Assembly (NCBI RefSeq): GCF_012933445.1
Contig: NZ_JABBNC010000034.1
Span: 1-64,000, forward strand
Origin: Actinoplanes sp. TBRC 11911
GTDB taxonomy: Bacteria; Actinomycetota; Actinomycetes; Mycobacteriales; Micromonosporaceae
Length of the DNA stretch: 64,000 bases
Direction: 5' to 3'
Each line of letters opens with the position of its first letter. The first letter of the stretch is position 1. Below the pieces are notes generated by a model that was not told the origin of the DNA, ran no database searches, and saw nothing but the letters and a program-made list of their open reading frames with translations. The translations under genes and the position numbers were made by a program. Shown piece by piece: positions 9,452-17,728 of the stretch.

Positions 9452-10420
9452 ATGCGCGCGGTGGGGTATCGCCGGAACCTGCCCGTTTCCGATCCGGAGT
9501 CGCTGGTCGACATGACCGTGCCGGTGCCGGTGCCCGGGCCGTACGACCTGCTGGTGCGGGTGCGGGCCGTCTCGGTCAACCCGGTCGACGTGAAGCGGCG
9601 CGCCGGCGTCACGGCCGGACCGGACGGGCAGATCCTCGGGTACGACGCGGCCGGCGTGGTCGAGCGGGTGGGTGAGGCCGTCACGCTGTTCCAGCCCGGC
9701 GACGAGGTCTGGTACGCCGGGGCGGTGCAGCGCTCGGGGACGAACGCCGAGCTGCACCTGGTCGACGAGCGGATCGTCGGCCGCAAACCGGCGACGCTGG
9801 ACTTCGCCGAGGCGGCCGCGTTGCCGCTGACGTCGCTGACCGCGTGGGAGTCGCTGTTCGAGCGGCTGCGGCTGACCGCCTCCAGCACCGGGACGCTGGT
9901 CGTGGTGGGTGCCGCCGGTGGGGTGGGCTCGATCCTGGTGCCGCTCGCCCGGCAGCTGACCTCCCTCGAGGTCATCGGCACGGCGTCGCGGCCGGAGTCG
10001 CGCGACTGGGTGCTGGCGCGCGGCGCCAACCGGGTGGTCGGCCACGACGAACTGCCCGAAGGCGTCGACTATGTTTTCACGGCCCACTCGACCGGCATGG
10101 TCGATGAGTTCGCGAGGATTCTCAAGCCGTACGGGGAAATCGTGGCCATCGACGACCCGGCCGGCCTCGACATCAAAGCGTTGAAGGCGAAGAGCATCAC
10201 CTGGCACTGGGAGCTCATGTTCACCAGGCCGCGGCTCGAACCGGAGAGCCGGGCGCAGCATCAGATCCTGACCGAGGTGGCGTCGCTGGTCGACAAGGGA
10301 GTGCTGAGCACGACGATGACCCGGCATCTCGAGGGCATCAACGCGGCCAACCTGCGGGTGGCGCACCAGGCCGTCGAGTCGGGCACGACGATCGGGAAGA
10401 TCGTCCTCGAAGGGTTCTAG
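9452..10420 (+). CDS. Zinc-type alcohol dehydrogenase family / quinone oxidoreductase-like
   Basis: 322-residue MDR-superfamily reductase lacking the catalytic zinc cysteine, so probably an NADPH:quinone or enone reductase of the ZADH type. Visible features are the GroES-like N-terminal domain with SVNPVDVKRRAG and LGYDAAGVVERVG, the cofactor fold VVVGAAGGVGSILVPLARQL and the C-terminal GTTIGKIVLEGF. An upstream in-frame ATG at 9404 exists, but MRAVGYRRNLPV at 9452 matches the family start and GAAGTGAG precedes it. It follows sdaA by 55 bp. Confidence 0.85.
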   Translation: MRAVGYRRNLPVSDPESLVDMTVPVPVPGPYDLLVRVRAVSVNPVDVKRRAGVTAGPDGQILGYDAAGVVERVGEAVTLFQPGDEVWYAGAVQRSGTNAELHLVDERIVGRKPATLDFAEAAALPLTSLTAWESLFERLRLTASSTGTLVVVGAAGGVGSILVPLARQLTSLEVIGTASRPESRDWVLARGANRVVGHDELPEGVDYVFTAHSTGMVDEFARILKPYGEIVAIDDPAGLDIKALKAKSITWHWELMFTRPRLEPESRAQHQILTEVASLVDKGVLSTTMTRHLEGINAANLRVAHQAVESGTTIGKIVLEGF

Positions 10421-10427
10421 GCTCCTT

Positions 10428-11039
10428 TCACGACCGCCGGCGCCGCCGCAGCAGGAGGCCGCCGCCGATCCCGGCCAGGATCAGGACGCCGGCCGCGATC
10501 GCCGCCACCGGGCCGGCGCCCCGGTCCGGCTCGTCGTCGGCGGCCCGGCTGAGCACGGCGGTGGCGCCCGCGCTGGACGTGGCGGTGGGGGCGTGTTTCG
10601 GCAGCGGCGGCGCGATCACCTCCTGGCCGGTCAGCTCGCTCTCGGCGGCCTTGACCGTGAAGCGGTACGACCCCTTGACCTGATGCCCGTCGCGTGAGGT
10701 GACGTCGTAGGCCACGGTGTAGCCGCCGTTGCCCGGCTTCCGGCCGAACGTGACCCGGACCGTGGCGCCGTCGATCGCCGGCTTCGACGTCGCGACCGTC
10801 CGCGCCGCCGCGTCGGTGACCGTGACCCTGGTGGACGCCGGGTCCAGCTTCTGCAGGAACCGCAGCCTCACCTCGGACGGCGCCGCGCTCACCGTGGCGT
10901 TGCGGGCGGGGGAGGCCTCGGCCAGCGAGTTGTGTGCCCAGGCGGGAGCGGCCGGGGCCAGCGCCAGGGCGGCCGTCGTCGCGGTCGTCGTCGCCAGCGC
11001 CGCGAGCACGCTCCGGCCGCGGATGATCAGAGTCGGCAT
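10428..11039 (-). CDS. CopC-domain copper-binding membrane-anchored protein
   Basis: 203-residue protein: signal peptide ending AWA35, a mature N-terminal His36 (the Cu-binding histidine of CopC proteins), a CopC domain (HNSLAEASPARNATV, FLQKLDPAST, SRDGHQVKGSYRFTV with a second His), a low-complexity linker and a C-terminal membrane helix (VAAIAAGVLILAGIGGGLLL) followed by RRRRRS. It is an extracytoplasmic copper-handling protein tethered to the membrane. No copD is next to it, so any partner must be elsewhere. It converges with the reductase gene. Confidence 0.88.
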   Translation of the reverse strand: MPTLIIRGRSVLAALATTTATTAALALAPAAPAWAHNSLAEASPARNATVSAAPSEVRLRFLQKLDPASTRVTVTDAAARTVATSKPAIDGATVRVTFGRKPGNGGYTVAYDVTSRDGHQVKGSYRFTVKAAESELTGQEVIAPPLPKHAPTATSSAGATAVLSRAADDEPDRGAGPVAAIAAGVLILAGIGGGLLLRRRRRS

Positions 11040-11066
11040 GCTTCCGTAGTCGAGCGAAGCGGGGAG

Positions 11067-11882
11067 TTAGTTCCCCGTCATCCCCGCTATCTTGGCGGCG
11101 ACACGGGTGGCGCCGGCGCCGAGCACGATCGTGTAGTGGTTGACGTCGGCGACCAGGGTGGCGTCCATGCCGTCGAGCTGCGCGGCCGCGTACATGCCCT
11201 GGGGTTGGTCCTGCATGCCGCGTGGGGCCCAGAGGATCGGGTGATGCGCGTGCGGCGCGGGGTTCTTCAGCATGTCGGCGGCGTCCGCCCGGATCGCCGT
11301 GACATCGCACGACGATCCGCCGTCGACGTAATCCCGTTCGATGTAGCGGGACATCTCCGCCGACCAGTACCGGCCCATCGCGGGATTCGCCTCGAAGAAC
11401 GCGATGTACGCGTCCAGCGTCGGGAACGTCATCGCCAGACGTTTCATGGCCGGGCCGACCGTGTGCGCGAGCGCGGCGTCCACGTCCATGCCGTCCGGGA
11501 TCGCGAGCGGCACGCCACCGTCGACGAGCAGCACCGACGAAACCCGCTCGGGGTGGCGTTCCGCGGTCTCGGTCGCCACGAAACCGCCCATCGAGTGCCC
11601 CACCAGACCCACGCGACGCACGCCGAGGAAGTCGGCGATCGCCATGATGTCGGCCGCGTGCTGGGCCATCCCGTACGGGCCGGGCAGTTGCGCACTGCGG
11701 GCCCGTCCGCGCAGATCGGGCGCCACGAAGCGGACGCGTCTGTTCAGGGCGCGGGCGACGCGTGCCCAGGACAGGGCGTTCGCGGTGATGCCGTGCAGCG
11801 CGATCACGAGTGGCCCGTCGCCCGGCCACTCGACCACGCGTAACGGGCCGCCGTCGGCGGGGACGTCGAACTCGGCCGGCAT
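11067..11882 (-). CDS. Alpha/beta hydrolase coupled to an SDR
   Basis: 271-residue alpha/beta hydrolase. Readable elements: LHGITANAL (oxyanion His-Gly), the nucleophile elbow GHSMGG and the C-terminal ADVNHYTI His. Its ATG overlaps the stop of the SDR gene by ATGA, so the two are translationally coupled. With a 3-hydroxybutyrate-dehydrogenase-like partner it might cleave a hydroxyacyl ester, but this is inference. The long upstream frame continues as a shadow of the SDR gene and is not used. Confidence 0.85.
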   Translation of the reverse strand: MPAEFDVPADGGPLRVVEWPGDGPLVIALHGITANALSWARVARALNRRVRFVAPDLRGRARSAQLPGPYGMAQHAADIMAIADFLGVRRVGLVGHSMGGFVATETAERHPERVSSVLLVDGGVPLAIPDGMDVDAALAHTVGPAMKRLAMTFPTLDAYIAFFEANPAMGRYWSAEMSRYIERDYVDGGSSCDVTAIRADAADMLKNPAPHAHHPILWAPRGMQDQPQGMYAAAQLDGMDATLVADVNHYTIVLGAGATRVAAKIAGMTGN

Positions 11883-12638
11883 CAGTGCGCCGTCCAGCCG
11901 CCGTCGATGGTGATCGACGAGCCGGTGATGAACTCGGCCGGCGGCGTGCACAGGTACGCGAGCAGCTCGGCCACGTGCTCCGGCTCGATCAGCCGCTTGA
12001 TCGCGGCGCGTTCCAGCAACACCTTCGCCACCACGTCGGCCTCCGGGATGCCGTTGATCCGGGCCTGGTCCGCGATCTGCTGGTCCACCAGAGGCGTACG
12101 GACGAAAGCGGGGTTGATGCAGTTGGCGGTGACACCACGGCCGGCGCCCTCGATCGCGGTCACCTTGGACAGCCCCTCGAGGCCGTGCTTGGCGGTCACG
12201 TAGGCGGCCTTGAACGGCGACGCGAGCAGGCCGTGCACCGAGGAGATGTTCACGATGCGGCCCCACCCGGCGGCGTACATGTGCGGCAGAACGAGTTTCA
12301 CCAGCCGGTAGGGCGCCTCGACCATGACCCGCTGGATGAGCGCGAACTTGTCGTCCGGGAATTCGTGCAGCGGCGCGACCACCTGCAGGCCGGCGTTGTT
12401 GACGAGGACGTCCACCCGGGCGGGCAGCTCGGCGATGCGGTCCAGGTCGGCGAGGTCGGCGGTGATCGCCCGGCCGTTGATGGCGCCGGCGACCTCCGTG
12501 GCGCTTCGCTCGTCGCGGTCCACGACCAGCACGTGCGCGCCGGCGCCGGCTAATCGTCGGGCGCACGCGCGGCCGATGCCGCTTCCGGCGCCGGTCACCA
12601 GGGCGGTCCGGCCGCGCAGATCCAGATCGACAACCATG
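11882..12638 (-). CDS. Short-chain dehydrogenase, 3-hydroxybutyrate dehydrogenase-like
   Basis: About 251-residue classical SDR. Cofactor motif TGAGSGIG, NNAG motif in VDVLVNNAG, catalytic Ser in INISSVHG, Tyr/Lys in YVTAKHG, and the C-terminal FITGSSITIDGGWTAH. The VHGLxAS-FKAAYVTAKHGLEGL pattern is typical of D-3-hydroxybutyrate dehydrogenases, which oxidise 3-hydroxybutyrate to acetoacetate. A start 12 bp further up (12650) is also possible. It is divergent from the hydrolase at 12690 with only ~50 bp between. Confidence 0.85.
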
Positions 12639-12689
12639 AGGATCAACATACGCCGGTGCCCGCCGGTGCAGCCCGGTAGATTTCCGGGC

Positions 12690-13532
12690 ATGGGCGTAAC
12701 GCGACGCGAGCTCGCCGGGCTGACCTTCGCCGAGTGGCACCCGGGCGGGGCGCCGGTCGTCCTTTGCCTGCACGGGTTGACGAGCACGTCCGAGGTGTGG
12801 TCGGCGTTCGCGGCGGCGCTTCCGGACGCCCGGGTGATCGCGCCGGATCTGCCCGGCCGGGGTGGTTCGGTCGACACGCCGGCCGGTCCCGGGCTGGCCG
12901 GGCACGCCGAGGCGGTGGTGCGTCTCGCCGACGAGCTGGCGCTCGACGACATCGTCGTGGTGGGTCACTCGATGGGTGCGTTTGTTGCGCCGCTTGCCGC
13001 GTACGCCTTGGGCAAGCGCGTGCGCAAGGTGGTGCTGATGGACGGGGGAGTGCCGCCGGAGCAGACGCTGGTGGTGCGGCGGCCGGTGGTGCGGGCGGTG
13101 TTCGGGTTGCAGACGCGCTTGCTGGATCGCCGGTGGCGTGATGTGCGGTCCTATGTGGATGCCGTGGAGGGGAAGGCCATCGCGAACCGGGCCGAGTTGC
13201 GGCCGCGGATGGTGGAGTGGGCGGCGTACATGCTCGGCGGGCCGCCGGGGGCGTTGCGGCCGAGGGTGGATTCGGCGCGGCTCGTCGCGGACGCGACCGA
13301 TGCGCTGGCGGGGGAGAAGACGTTGCCGGCGTTGACCGACGTTGATGCGCCGGTGCACGCGATCGTGGCGGCGAACGGGAAGGACGACAACGCCAAGCCG
13401 TTCATCAGCGATCGGGCGCTGGCGGCCGGGCACGTGTGTTTGCCGCGGTTGACGTCGGAGCGGGTGCGCGCCAACCATCTGACGATGCTGTTCGATCCGG
13501 CCGGGCCGGCTGCGGTTCGGGCGCTTCCCTAA
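12690..13532 (+). CDS. Alpha/beta hydrolase
   Basis: 280-residue alpha/beta hydrolase: LCLHGLTSTSEVW (oxyanion region), APDLPGRGGS, the nucleophile elbow GHSMGAF and a C-terminal region ending RVRANHLTMLFDP that supplies the His. The frame is open far upstream, but the ATG at 12690 gives the family N-terminus. Codon use drifts to lower GC3 after about 13000 compared with neighbours. Substrate unknown; ester or lactone hydrolysis is likely. Confidence 0.82.
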   Translation: MGVTRRELAGLTFAEWHPGGAPVVLCLHGLTSTSEVWSAFAAALPDARVIAPDLPGRGGSVDTPAGPGLAGHAEAVVRLADELALDDIVVVGHSMGAFVAPLAAYALGKRVRKVVLMDGGVPPEQTLVVRRPVVRAVFGLQTRLLDRRWRDVRSYVDAVEGKAIANRAELRPRMVEWAAYMLGGPPGALRPRVDSARLVADATDALAGEKTLPALTDVDAPVHAIVAANGKDDNAKPFISDRALAAGHVCLPRLTSERVRANHLTMLFDPAGPAAVRALP

Positions 13533-13582
13533 GCGGGGTTTTCTGGCTTTCTCTTGTCGGCTTCCTAGACGCGAGTGGCTTA

Positions 13583-14128
13583 CTAGGCGCGGGTAGCTGC
13601 TTTTCGCGCGCGGTAGGCGTTGACCGCCGCGCGGTTGCCGCAGCCGGCCTCGCAGAACCGTTTCGACCGGTTGCGGGTCAGGTCGACCACGACGTTGCCG
13701 CAGTCCGGGAACTCGCAGATGCGCAGCCGGTCGAGCTGACCCTCGCGGACCACGTCGACGAACGCCATGGCCGCGTCCACCGCCATCCGAGTCGCGAGCG
13801 GGGCGTCCTGCGGGGTGGCGTGCAGATGGTACGGCCAGTTGTGGTGCCGGACGAGCTGGGGCAACGCGTGGAACTCGCGCAGCAGTCCGTTGACCATCGC
13901 GACGACCTCGTCCTCGCCGCTCTCCCACAGCCGCCGCAGCCGGGGCCGGAGCTCCTGCACCGCGCGCAGCTCGGCCGCCGTGCCCTCGATGCGGCCGGTC
14001 CAGCCCTGATCGACGAAGAAGTGGTCCAGCGCGACCGTGTCCGGCAGCTCCTCACCGTCGCGCCCGGCCGTGTTGACCAGCGCGGCAGCGCCGGCCAGGG
14101 CGGTCTCGGTGTCATGACTAAAAACCAT
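13583..14128 (-). CDS. CGNR zinc-finger transcriptional regulator
   Basis: 181-residue protein with an N-terminal stress-induced ABATE-type domain and a C-terminal CGNR zinc finger: Cys138, Cys143, Cys159 and Cys163 in CEFPDCGN...RFCEAGCGNRAAV. Members of this family act as DNA-binding regulators. An AGGAG ribosome site sits 5 bp before the ATG at 14128, which decides against the longer frame. It is divergent from an EamA exporter, with palindromes in the 86-bp gap, so it probably controls that exporter and itself. Confidence 0.85.
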   Translation of the reverse strand: MVFSHDTETALAGAAALVNTAGRDGEELPDTVALDHFFVDQGWTGRIEGTAAELRAVQELRPRLRRLWESGEDEVVAMVNGLLREFHALPQLVRHHNWPYHLHATPQDAPLATRMAVDAAMAFVDVVREGQLDRLRICEFPDCGNVVVDLTRNRSKRFCEAGCGNRAAVNAYRARKAATRA

Positions 14129-14187
14129 GTTGACTCCTGTCGCAACCCCCACTAGCGTCATGAGCATACCAACCCCTAGCTCATGAC
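14111..14187. promoter_or_regulatory. GTCATGAC-type repeats between CGNR regulator and EamA exporter
   Basis: GTCATGAG (14157-14164) and CTCATGAC (14180-14187) form an inverted repeat with a 15-bp spacer. A third GTCATGAC (14111-14118) lies just inside the regulator gene. CTAGCGTCATGA and CTAGCTCATGA also read as direct repeats. This is a likely operator for the divergent pair, with the CGNR protein as the obvious candidate ligand. Inferred from pattern only. Confidence 0.5.
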
Positions 14188-14214
14188 ACCCCTCTCTCCT
14201 GGCAGGAGGAGCCC

Positions 14215-15210
14215 ATGCGAACCGACCGTTCCGCCGCCGGCTTCGGCCTCGCGCTGGCCCTGGTCTCCGCGGCGACGTTCGGCACCTCGGGCACGTTCGC
14301 TCGCGCGCTGATCGACGCCGGCTGGACGGCCGGCGCCGCGGTCGCCGCCCGCGTCGGCATCGCCGCGGTGATCCTGGCGATCCCGGCCGCGATCGCGCTG
14401 CGCGGCCGCTGGCGAGCGTTCGGCCGGTCGCTGCCGCAGGTGGGCTTGTTCGGCCTCCTGGCAGTCGGCGGCGCCCAGCTGGGCTTCTTCAACGCCGTCC
14501 GTTTCCTGCCCGTCGGCGTGGCGCTGCTGGTGGAATATTCCGGGATCGTCCTGGTCGTCCTGTGGATGTGGGCCCGCCACGGCGACCGCCCCCGCCGCCT
14601 GACGGTCGCCGGCGCCACCGCCGCCGCGATCGGCCTGATCCTCGTCCTGGACGTGGCGTCCGGCGGCGGCCTGAGCCCCGTCGGCATCATCTGGGGCCTG
14701 GTGGCCGCCGTGGGCCTGGCGACGTATTACGTCTTGTCCGCCCGTGTCGACCCCGAGCTGCCGTCCGTGGCCCTGGCGTGCGGCGGCATGGCCATCGGCG
14801 CCGTGGTCCTCCTGCTGCTGGGCGTGGTGGGCCTGCTCCCGCTGCACGCCACCTACGGCAACGTGAGCTTCGGCGGCCACGAGATGAGCTGGCTGCTCCC
14901 GATCGCCGGCCTGTCCCTGATCGCCGCCGTGATCTCCTACGTGTCCGGCATCGGCGCCGCCCGCCTGCTCGGCGCCCCGCTGTCCTCGTTCGTGGGCCTG
15001 ACCGAGGTCCTGTTCGCGGTCCTGTTCGCCTGGCTGGTCCTGGGCGAGTTCCCCACGCTGACCCAGGCCATCGGCGGCGCCTTCATCATCGCCGGCATCG
15101 CCCTGGTCCGCGTCGACCAGCTCAAAGCCGCGCCCAAGCCGCCCCGGGCCGAGGCGCCACCCGCCCACCTCCCCGAGCCGTCGTTGGCGACCCGCGGCCA
15201 AGGGGCGTAA
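14215..15210 (+). CDS. EamA/DMT-family exporter
   Basis: 331-residue drug/metabolite transporter with about ten membrane helices in two EamA halves (residues ~10-145 and ~150-295). AGGAGGAG directly precedes the ATG. The last residues (about EPSLATRGQGA and the TAA stop) are encoded inside the first unit of a 115-bp tandem repeat that continues for 600 bp downstream, so the C-terminal tail seems to have been written by the repeat. Likely an exporter of amino acids or small toxic compounds. Confidence 0.88.
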   Translation: MRTDRSAAGFGLALALVSAATFGTSGTFARALIDAGWTAGAAVAARVGIAAVILAIPAAIALRGRWRAFGRSLPQVGLFGLLAVGGAQLGFFNAVRFLPVGVALLVEYSGIVLVVLWMWARHGDRPRRLTVAGATAAAIGLILVLDVASGGGLSPVGIIWGLVAAVGLATYYVLSARVDPELPSVALACGGMAIGAVVLLLLGVVGLLPLHATYGNVSFGGHEMSWLLPIAGLSLIAAVISYVSGIGAARLLGAPLSSFVGLTEVLFAVLFAWLVLGEFPTLTQAIGGAFIIAGIALVRVDQLKAAPKPPRAEAPPAHLPEPSLATRGQGA

Positions 15211-15795
15211 GCACCCGCGGGGCCGAGTGCCGGCGTCCACCGCCCGCCCTTGCTTGGCGTTCGGGCAGCTGCGGCCCTCTCAGGTCCCAGAGCCGTCGTT
15301 GGTGCCGCGTGCCCGAGGGGGCGTAAGTACCGGTGGGTTGAGTGTCGGCGTCTGCCGCGCGCCTTCGCCTGGCGTTCGGGGAGCTGCGGCCCGTTCAGGT
15401 CCCGGGGCCGTTTGCTGGCGTGGCGTGGCCAAGGGCGTGAGCGCCGGTGGGTTGAGTGTCGGCGTCTGCCGCGCGCCTTCGCCTGGCGTTCGGGGAGCTG
15501 CGGCCCGCTTAGGTCCCCGGGGCGTCGTTGGTGTCGCGTGGCCAAGGGGCGTATGCACCGGTGGGGTTGAGTGCTGGGCGTCCACCGCCCGTCCCCGCGA
15601 GTTGTTCTGGGAGCTGCCACCCCGCTCTGGTCCTGCGGTTGTTGTTCGTGTCGCGTGGCCGCTGCGCGTAGGTATCGGTGTGGCTGAGTGCTGGCGTCCA
15701 CCACTCGTGCGCGCCGGCGTTCTCGGAGGCGCGCTGCTCGGAGCTGTCGGTGGTGACGCGCGGCCGGGCGCCGGGGGACATGTCACGTTAGCGGT
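15172..15795. repeat. ~115-bp tandem array, five units
   Basis: Units counted from a shared GAGTG mark at 15225, 15340, 15454, 15569 and 15686, spaced 114-117 bp. Each holds a ...GGCGTTCGGG.AGCTGCGGCCC... block and a ...GGCCAAGGGGCGTA... block. The first unit overlaps the end of the EamA gene. Open frames within it are low-complexity and differ between units, so no gene is called. Confidence 0.85.
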
Positions 15796-16023
15796 TTTGG
15801 GCGGATCGGCTTTGCCTCGCGCGCCGGTGGGGTGTGTCGGCTTCGCCGGTGGCGTCGATGGTCGTTCATTGGCCGGCCAGGATCGCGACGGGGGCCGGGA
15901 TCGCGGCGCGGGCCAGGATCGCGGCGCGGGCCAGGATGCTGAGCAACATCTGCTGAGCCAAAGTGGGGTTAAGGCGACAAAGCGGTGCTTGACGTCGTGG
16001 TGAAGCGGCGCTCGCTTCCTGCG
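15796..16023. other. Gene-free stretch with short repeats
   Basis: No gene is seen. From about 15880 an 18-bp unit (GATCGCGGCGCGGGCCAG) recurs about three times. The stretch then runs into element copy B. Apparent frames reading through it on either strand are repetitive and lack family features. Confidence 0.6.
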
Positions 16024-16268
16024 AGGTCCATGATGTGGGATCTGCGTCCGCTGTGCGGGATCGGTGACCACATCGTGGCCGCGCTTCCGCCATGTGGGAT
16101 GAGTGTCCACTGTAGAGTTTCTTTCCTCCGCTCTTGCGGCTTTTGTTCGGCCGCTTTCCGCGCTGTTTCGTGGACCTTGGATACTTATGGCTCGCATGTG
16201 GGCGTAAGTATCCAAGGTCGCGAGAAAGTCCACCTTGTGGAAGGGATCGCCGCATAGTGGGATCGGTG
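16024..16268 (+). repeat. Structured interspersed element, copy B
   Basis: Same architecture as copy A. The 15-bp stem is GACCTTGGATACTTA (16173-16187) with TAAGTATCCAAGGTC (16205-16219) and a 17-nt loop ending TGTGGGCG. Relative to copy A two stem positions changed on both arms (G-C to T-A and G-C to C-G), keeping pairing. Modules lie at 16032-16054 and 16091-16113. GATGTGG (16032-16038) pairs perfectly with CCACATC (16068-16074). The distance from TGTAGAG to the stem is 62 bp, identical to copy A. Confidence 0.8.
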
Positions 16269-16870
16269 CCGAGGCTTGCGGCCACTGGAGGCTAGTCCAG
16301 TGCCGGGCCGTGCAATGCCGTGCCGGGGCCCTGCAATCCGGAGCGTGCCGGGCGTGCCGTGCCGTGCACTGCCGTGCGATCCCGGGCGTGCCGGGCCGTG
16401 TCGTGCCGGGCCGTGTCGTGCCGGGCCGTGTCGGGCCGGGTAGCGACGGCGCGTTGTTGTTCGATGGCGAGCGCCCGGTGGGCCGGCACCATCTCGCAAG
16501 TGCGCAGGACCCGGGAGGCCGACGCGCACGGCATCGAGATCCGCCGCGACCTGGCTCGAAAGCGGCACACGCAGATCCGGACCCGGGCCACCCCAAAAGG
16601 GCTATAGCGCCCGCCTTGCCGCATTTGCTGTGAATCGTCCAGGGCCGCCGCCGGCCCCCACCCGTGTCACTGGGTGGGGTCGAGTCAAGCAGGCGGGTAC
16701 GACAACTTTTTCTGGTTGTCCACAGTGGGGGCGGTGGCGGCCAGGCCAGGGCGGCGCCGCGGTGGCGTCCTCGGCGAGAGCGGCCCGGGCTGAGGAGGCG
16801 GTCGGCGGGTGCCTTCGCCGATCGTGGCGGCGGTGGTGGGCGATTGGTGCTTTCGCGCCCTGCCGGGCTG
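16269..16870. other. Gene-free stretch with 15-bp GCCGGGCCGTGTCGT repeats
   Basis: From about 16280 to 16440 the sequence is a degenerate array of CCGTGCCG-like words, ending with three near-perfect 15-bp units GCCGGGCCGTGTCGT. From 16460 to 16606 one plus-strand frame reads like a short basic peptide (ISQVRRTREADAHGIEIRR), which might be the remnant of a small gene, but nothing confirms it. 16620-16870 shows nothing recognisable. Confidence 0.55.
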
Positions 16871-17623
16871 TTAGCGCTTTTGCGCCCTGCCGGGCTCTTG
16901 GGCTCGCGCCTTGCCAGGGTCTTGGGCTCGCTGCTTGCCGGGCTCTTGGGCTCGCGCCTTGCCAGGGTCTTGGGCTTGCGCCTTGGCGGGCACATCGGCT
17001 CGCGTCCGGCCGGGCTCTTCGGCTCGCGCCCCGCCGGGCACATCGGCTTGCGCGTCGCGGGGGGTGGCCAGCAGGGTGACCAGCTCGACCACCGTGCGGC
17101 GGCGGGTCTCGGGGGCGTCGGGCTGGGCGTTCTCGTGGGCCAGCTGGGTCATCGCCGGGCCGGGGTGGGCCATGGAGCGGGACAGCTCGTGGACGGCGTG
17201 GAAAAGGCTGACCGGGTCGACGTCGGGGTTGATGTGGCCGGCGGCCTGGGCCTGGCGGATTTCGTCGATCTTCGGCTGGTACGTCTTGACGCGGCGATCG
17301 TTCGCGTCGGGCTGGTCGCCGAGCCAGTCGTCCATGCGGGCGTACTCGGGATGGGACACGAACAGGTCGAACAGGCGGCCGGCGTAACCGGGCAGGTCGT
17401 CGCCGGTCATCTCCAGCTCCGACGTGGCGTCGGACATGACCTTGTCGATGGCCGCGGCGAACAGGGCCCCCTTGCTCGGGAAGTAGGCGTAGAGCCGTTC
17501 CGTGCTGGCCCGGGCGGAGGTGGCGATGCGGTTGACGCGGGCACCCCCGGGGCCGTACGTCACCAATTCCTTCAGCGTCGCGACCAAGATCCGTTCGCGA
17601 GTCGCCTCACCTGCAGCGCGCAT
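16871..17623 (-). CDS. TetR/AcrR-family regulator with a repetitive C-terminal tail
   Basis: About 250 residues. The N-terminal HTH (TRERILVATLKELVTYG...RVNRIATSARASTERLYAYFPSKGALFAA) is classical TetR, and the middle is a ligand-binding helical domain up to about residue 190. The last 60 residues are seven 8-residue repeats of the type ARAQ-[DE]-PGK, encoded by a 24-bp DNA array that continues past the stop. Such a Pro/Gly/Lys/Arg tail is not a normal TetR feature. It is divergent from the GMC oxidoreductase, with inverted repeats in the gap, and is probably its repressor. Confidence 0.85.
   Translation of the reverse strand: MRAAGEATRERILVATLKELVTYGPGGARVNRIATSARASTERLYAYFPSKGALFAAAIDKVMSDATSELEMTGDDLPGYAGRLFDLFVSHPEYARMDDWLGDQPDANDRRVKTYQPKIDEIRQAQAAGHINPDVDPVSLFHAVHELSRSMAHPGPAMTQLAHENAQPDAPETRRRTVVELVTLLATPRDAQADVPGGARAEEPGRTRADVPAKAQAQDPGKARAQEPGKQRAQDPGKARAQEPGRAQKR
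16886..17053. repeat. 24-bp repeats encoding the TetR tail
   Basis: Seven 24-bp units encode [A/T/Q]-[Q/R]-A-x-[V/E/D]-P-[G/A]-[G/R/K]. Related TGCCGGGCTCTTGGGCTCGC words continue below 16886 through and past the stop codon, so the array is not confined to the gene. Confidence 0.75.
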
Positions 17624-17640
17624 CACACCAGGCTACCTTG

Positions 17641-17669
17641 CCGAAGCGTTTATTTCGGGACTAGCTTCG
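17641..17669. promoter_or_regulatory. Inverted repeats in the TetR-GMC intergenic region
   Basis: CCGAA (17641-17645) and TTCGG (17654-17658) form a 5-8-5 inverted repeat. CGAAGC (17642-17647) and GCTTCG (17664-17669) form a second, wider one. Both lie just upstream of the TetR start in the gap shared with the oxidoreductase gene, the expected place for a TetR operator. Confidence 0.4.
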
Positions 17670-17728
17670 AGGACGGTCGCGGGCGGGTGGGGGGCGCCCG
17701 GGCCGCGGCGAACGGGGGAGAGGACGAC

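Noticed and set aside
15280-17043. 587-codon minus-strand frame spanning the 115-bp array, element B and the TetR 3' end
   Set aside because: It runs through unrelated repeats and overlaps the real TetR gene in another frame. Low-complexity peptide.
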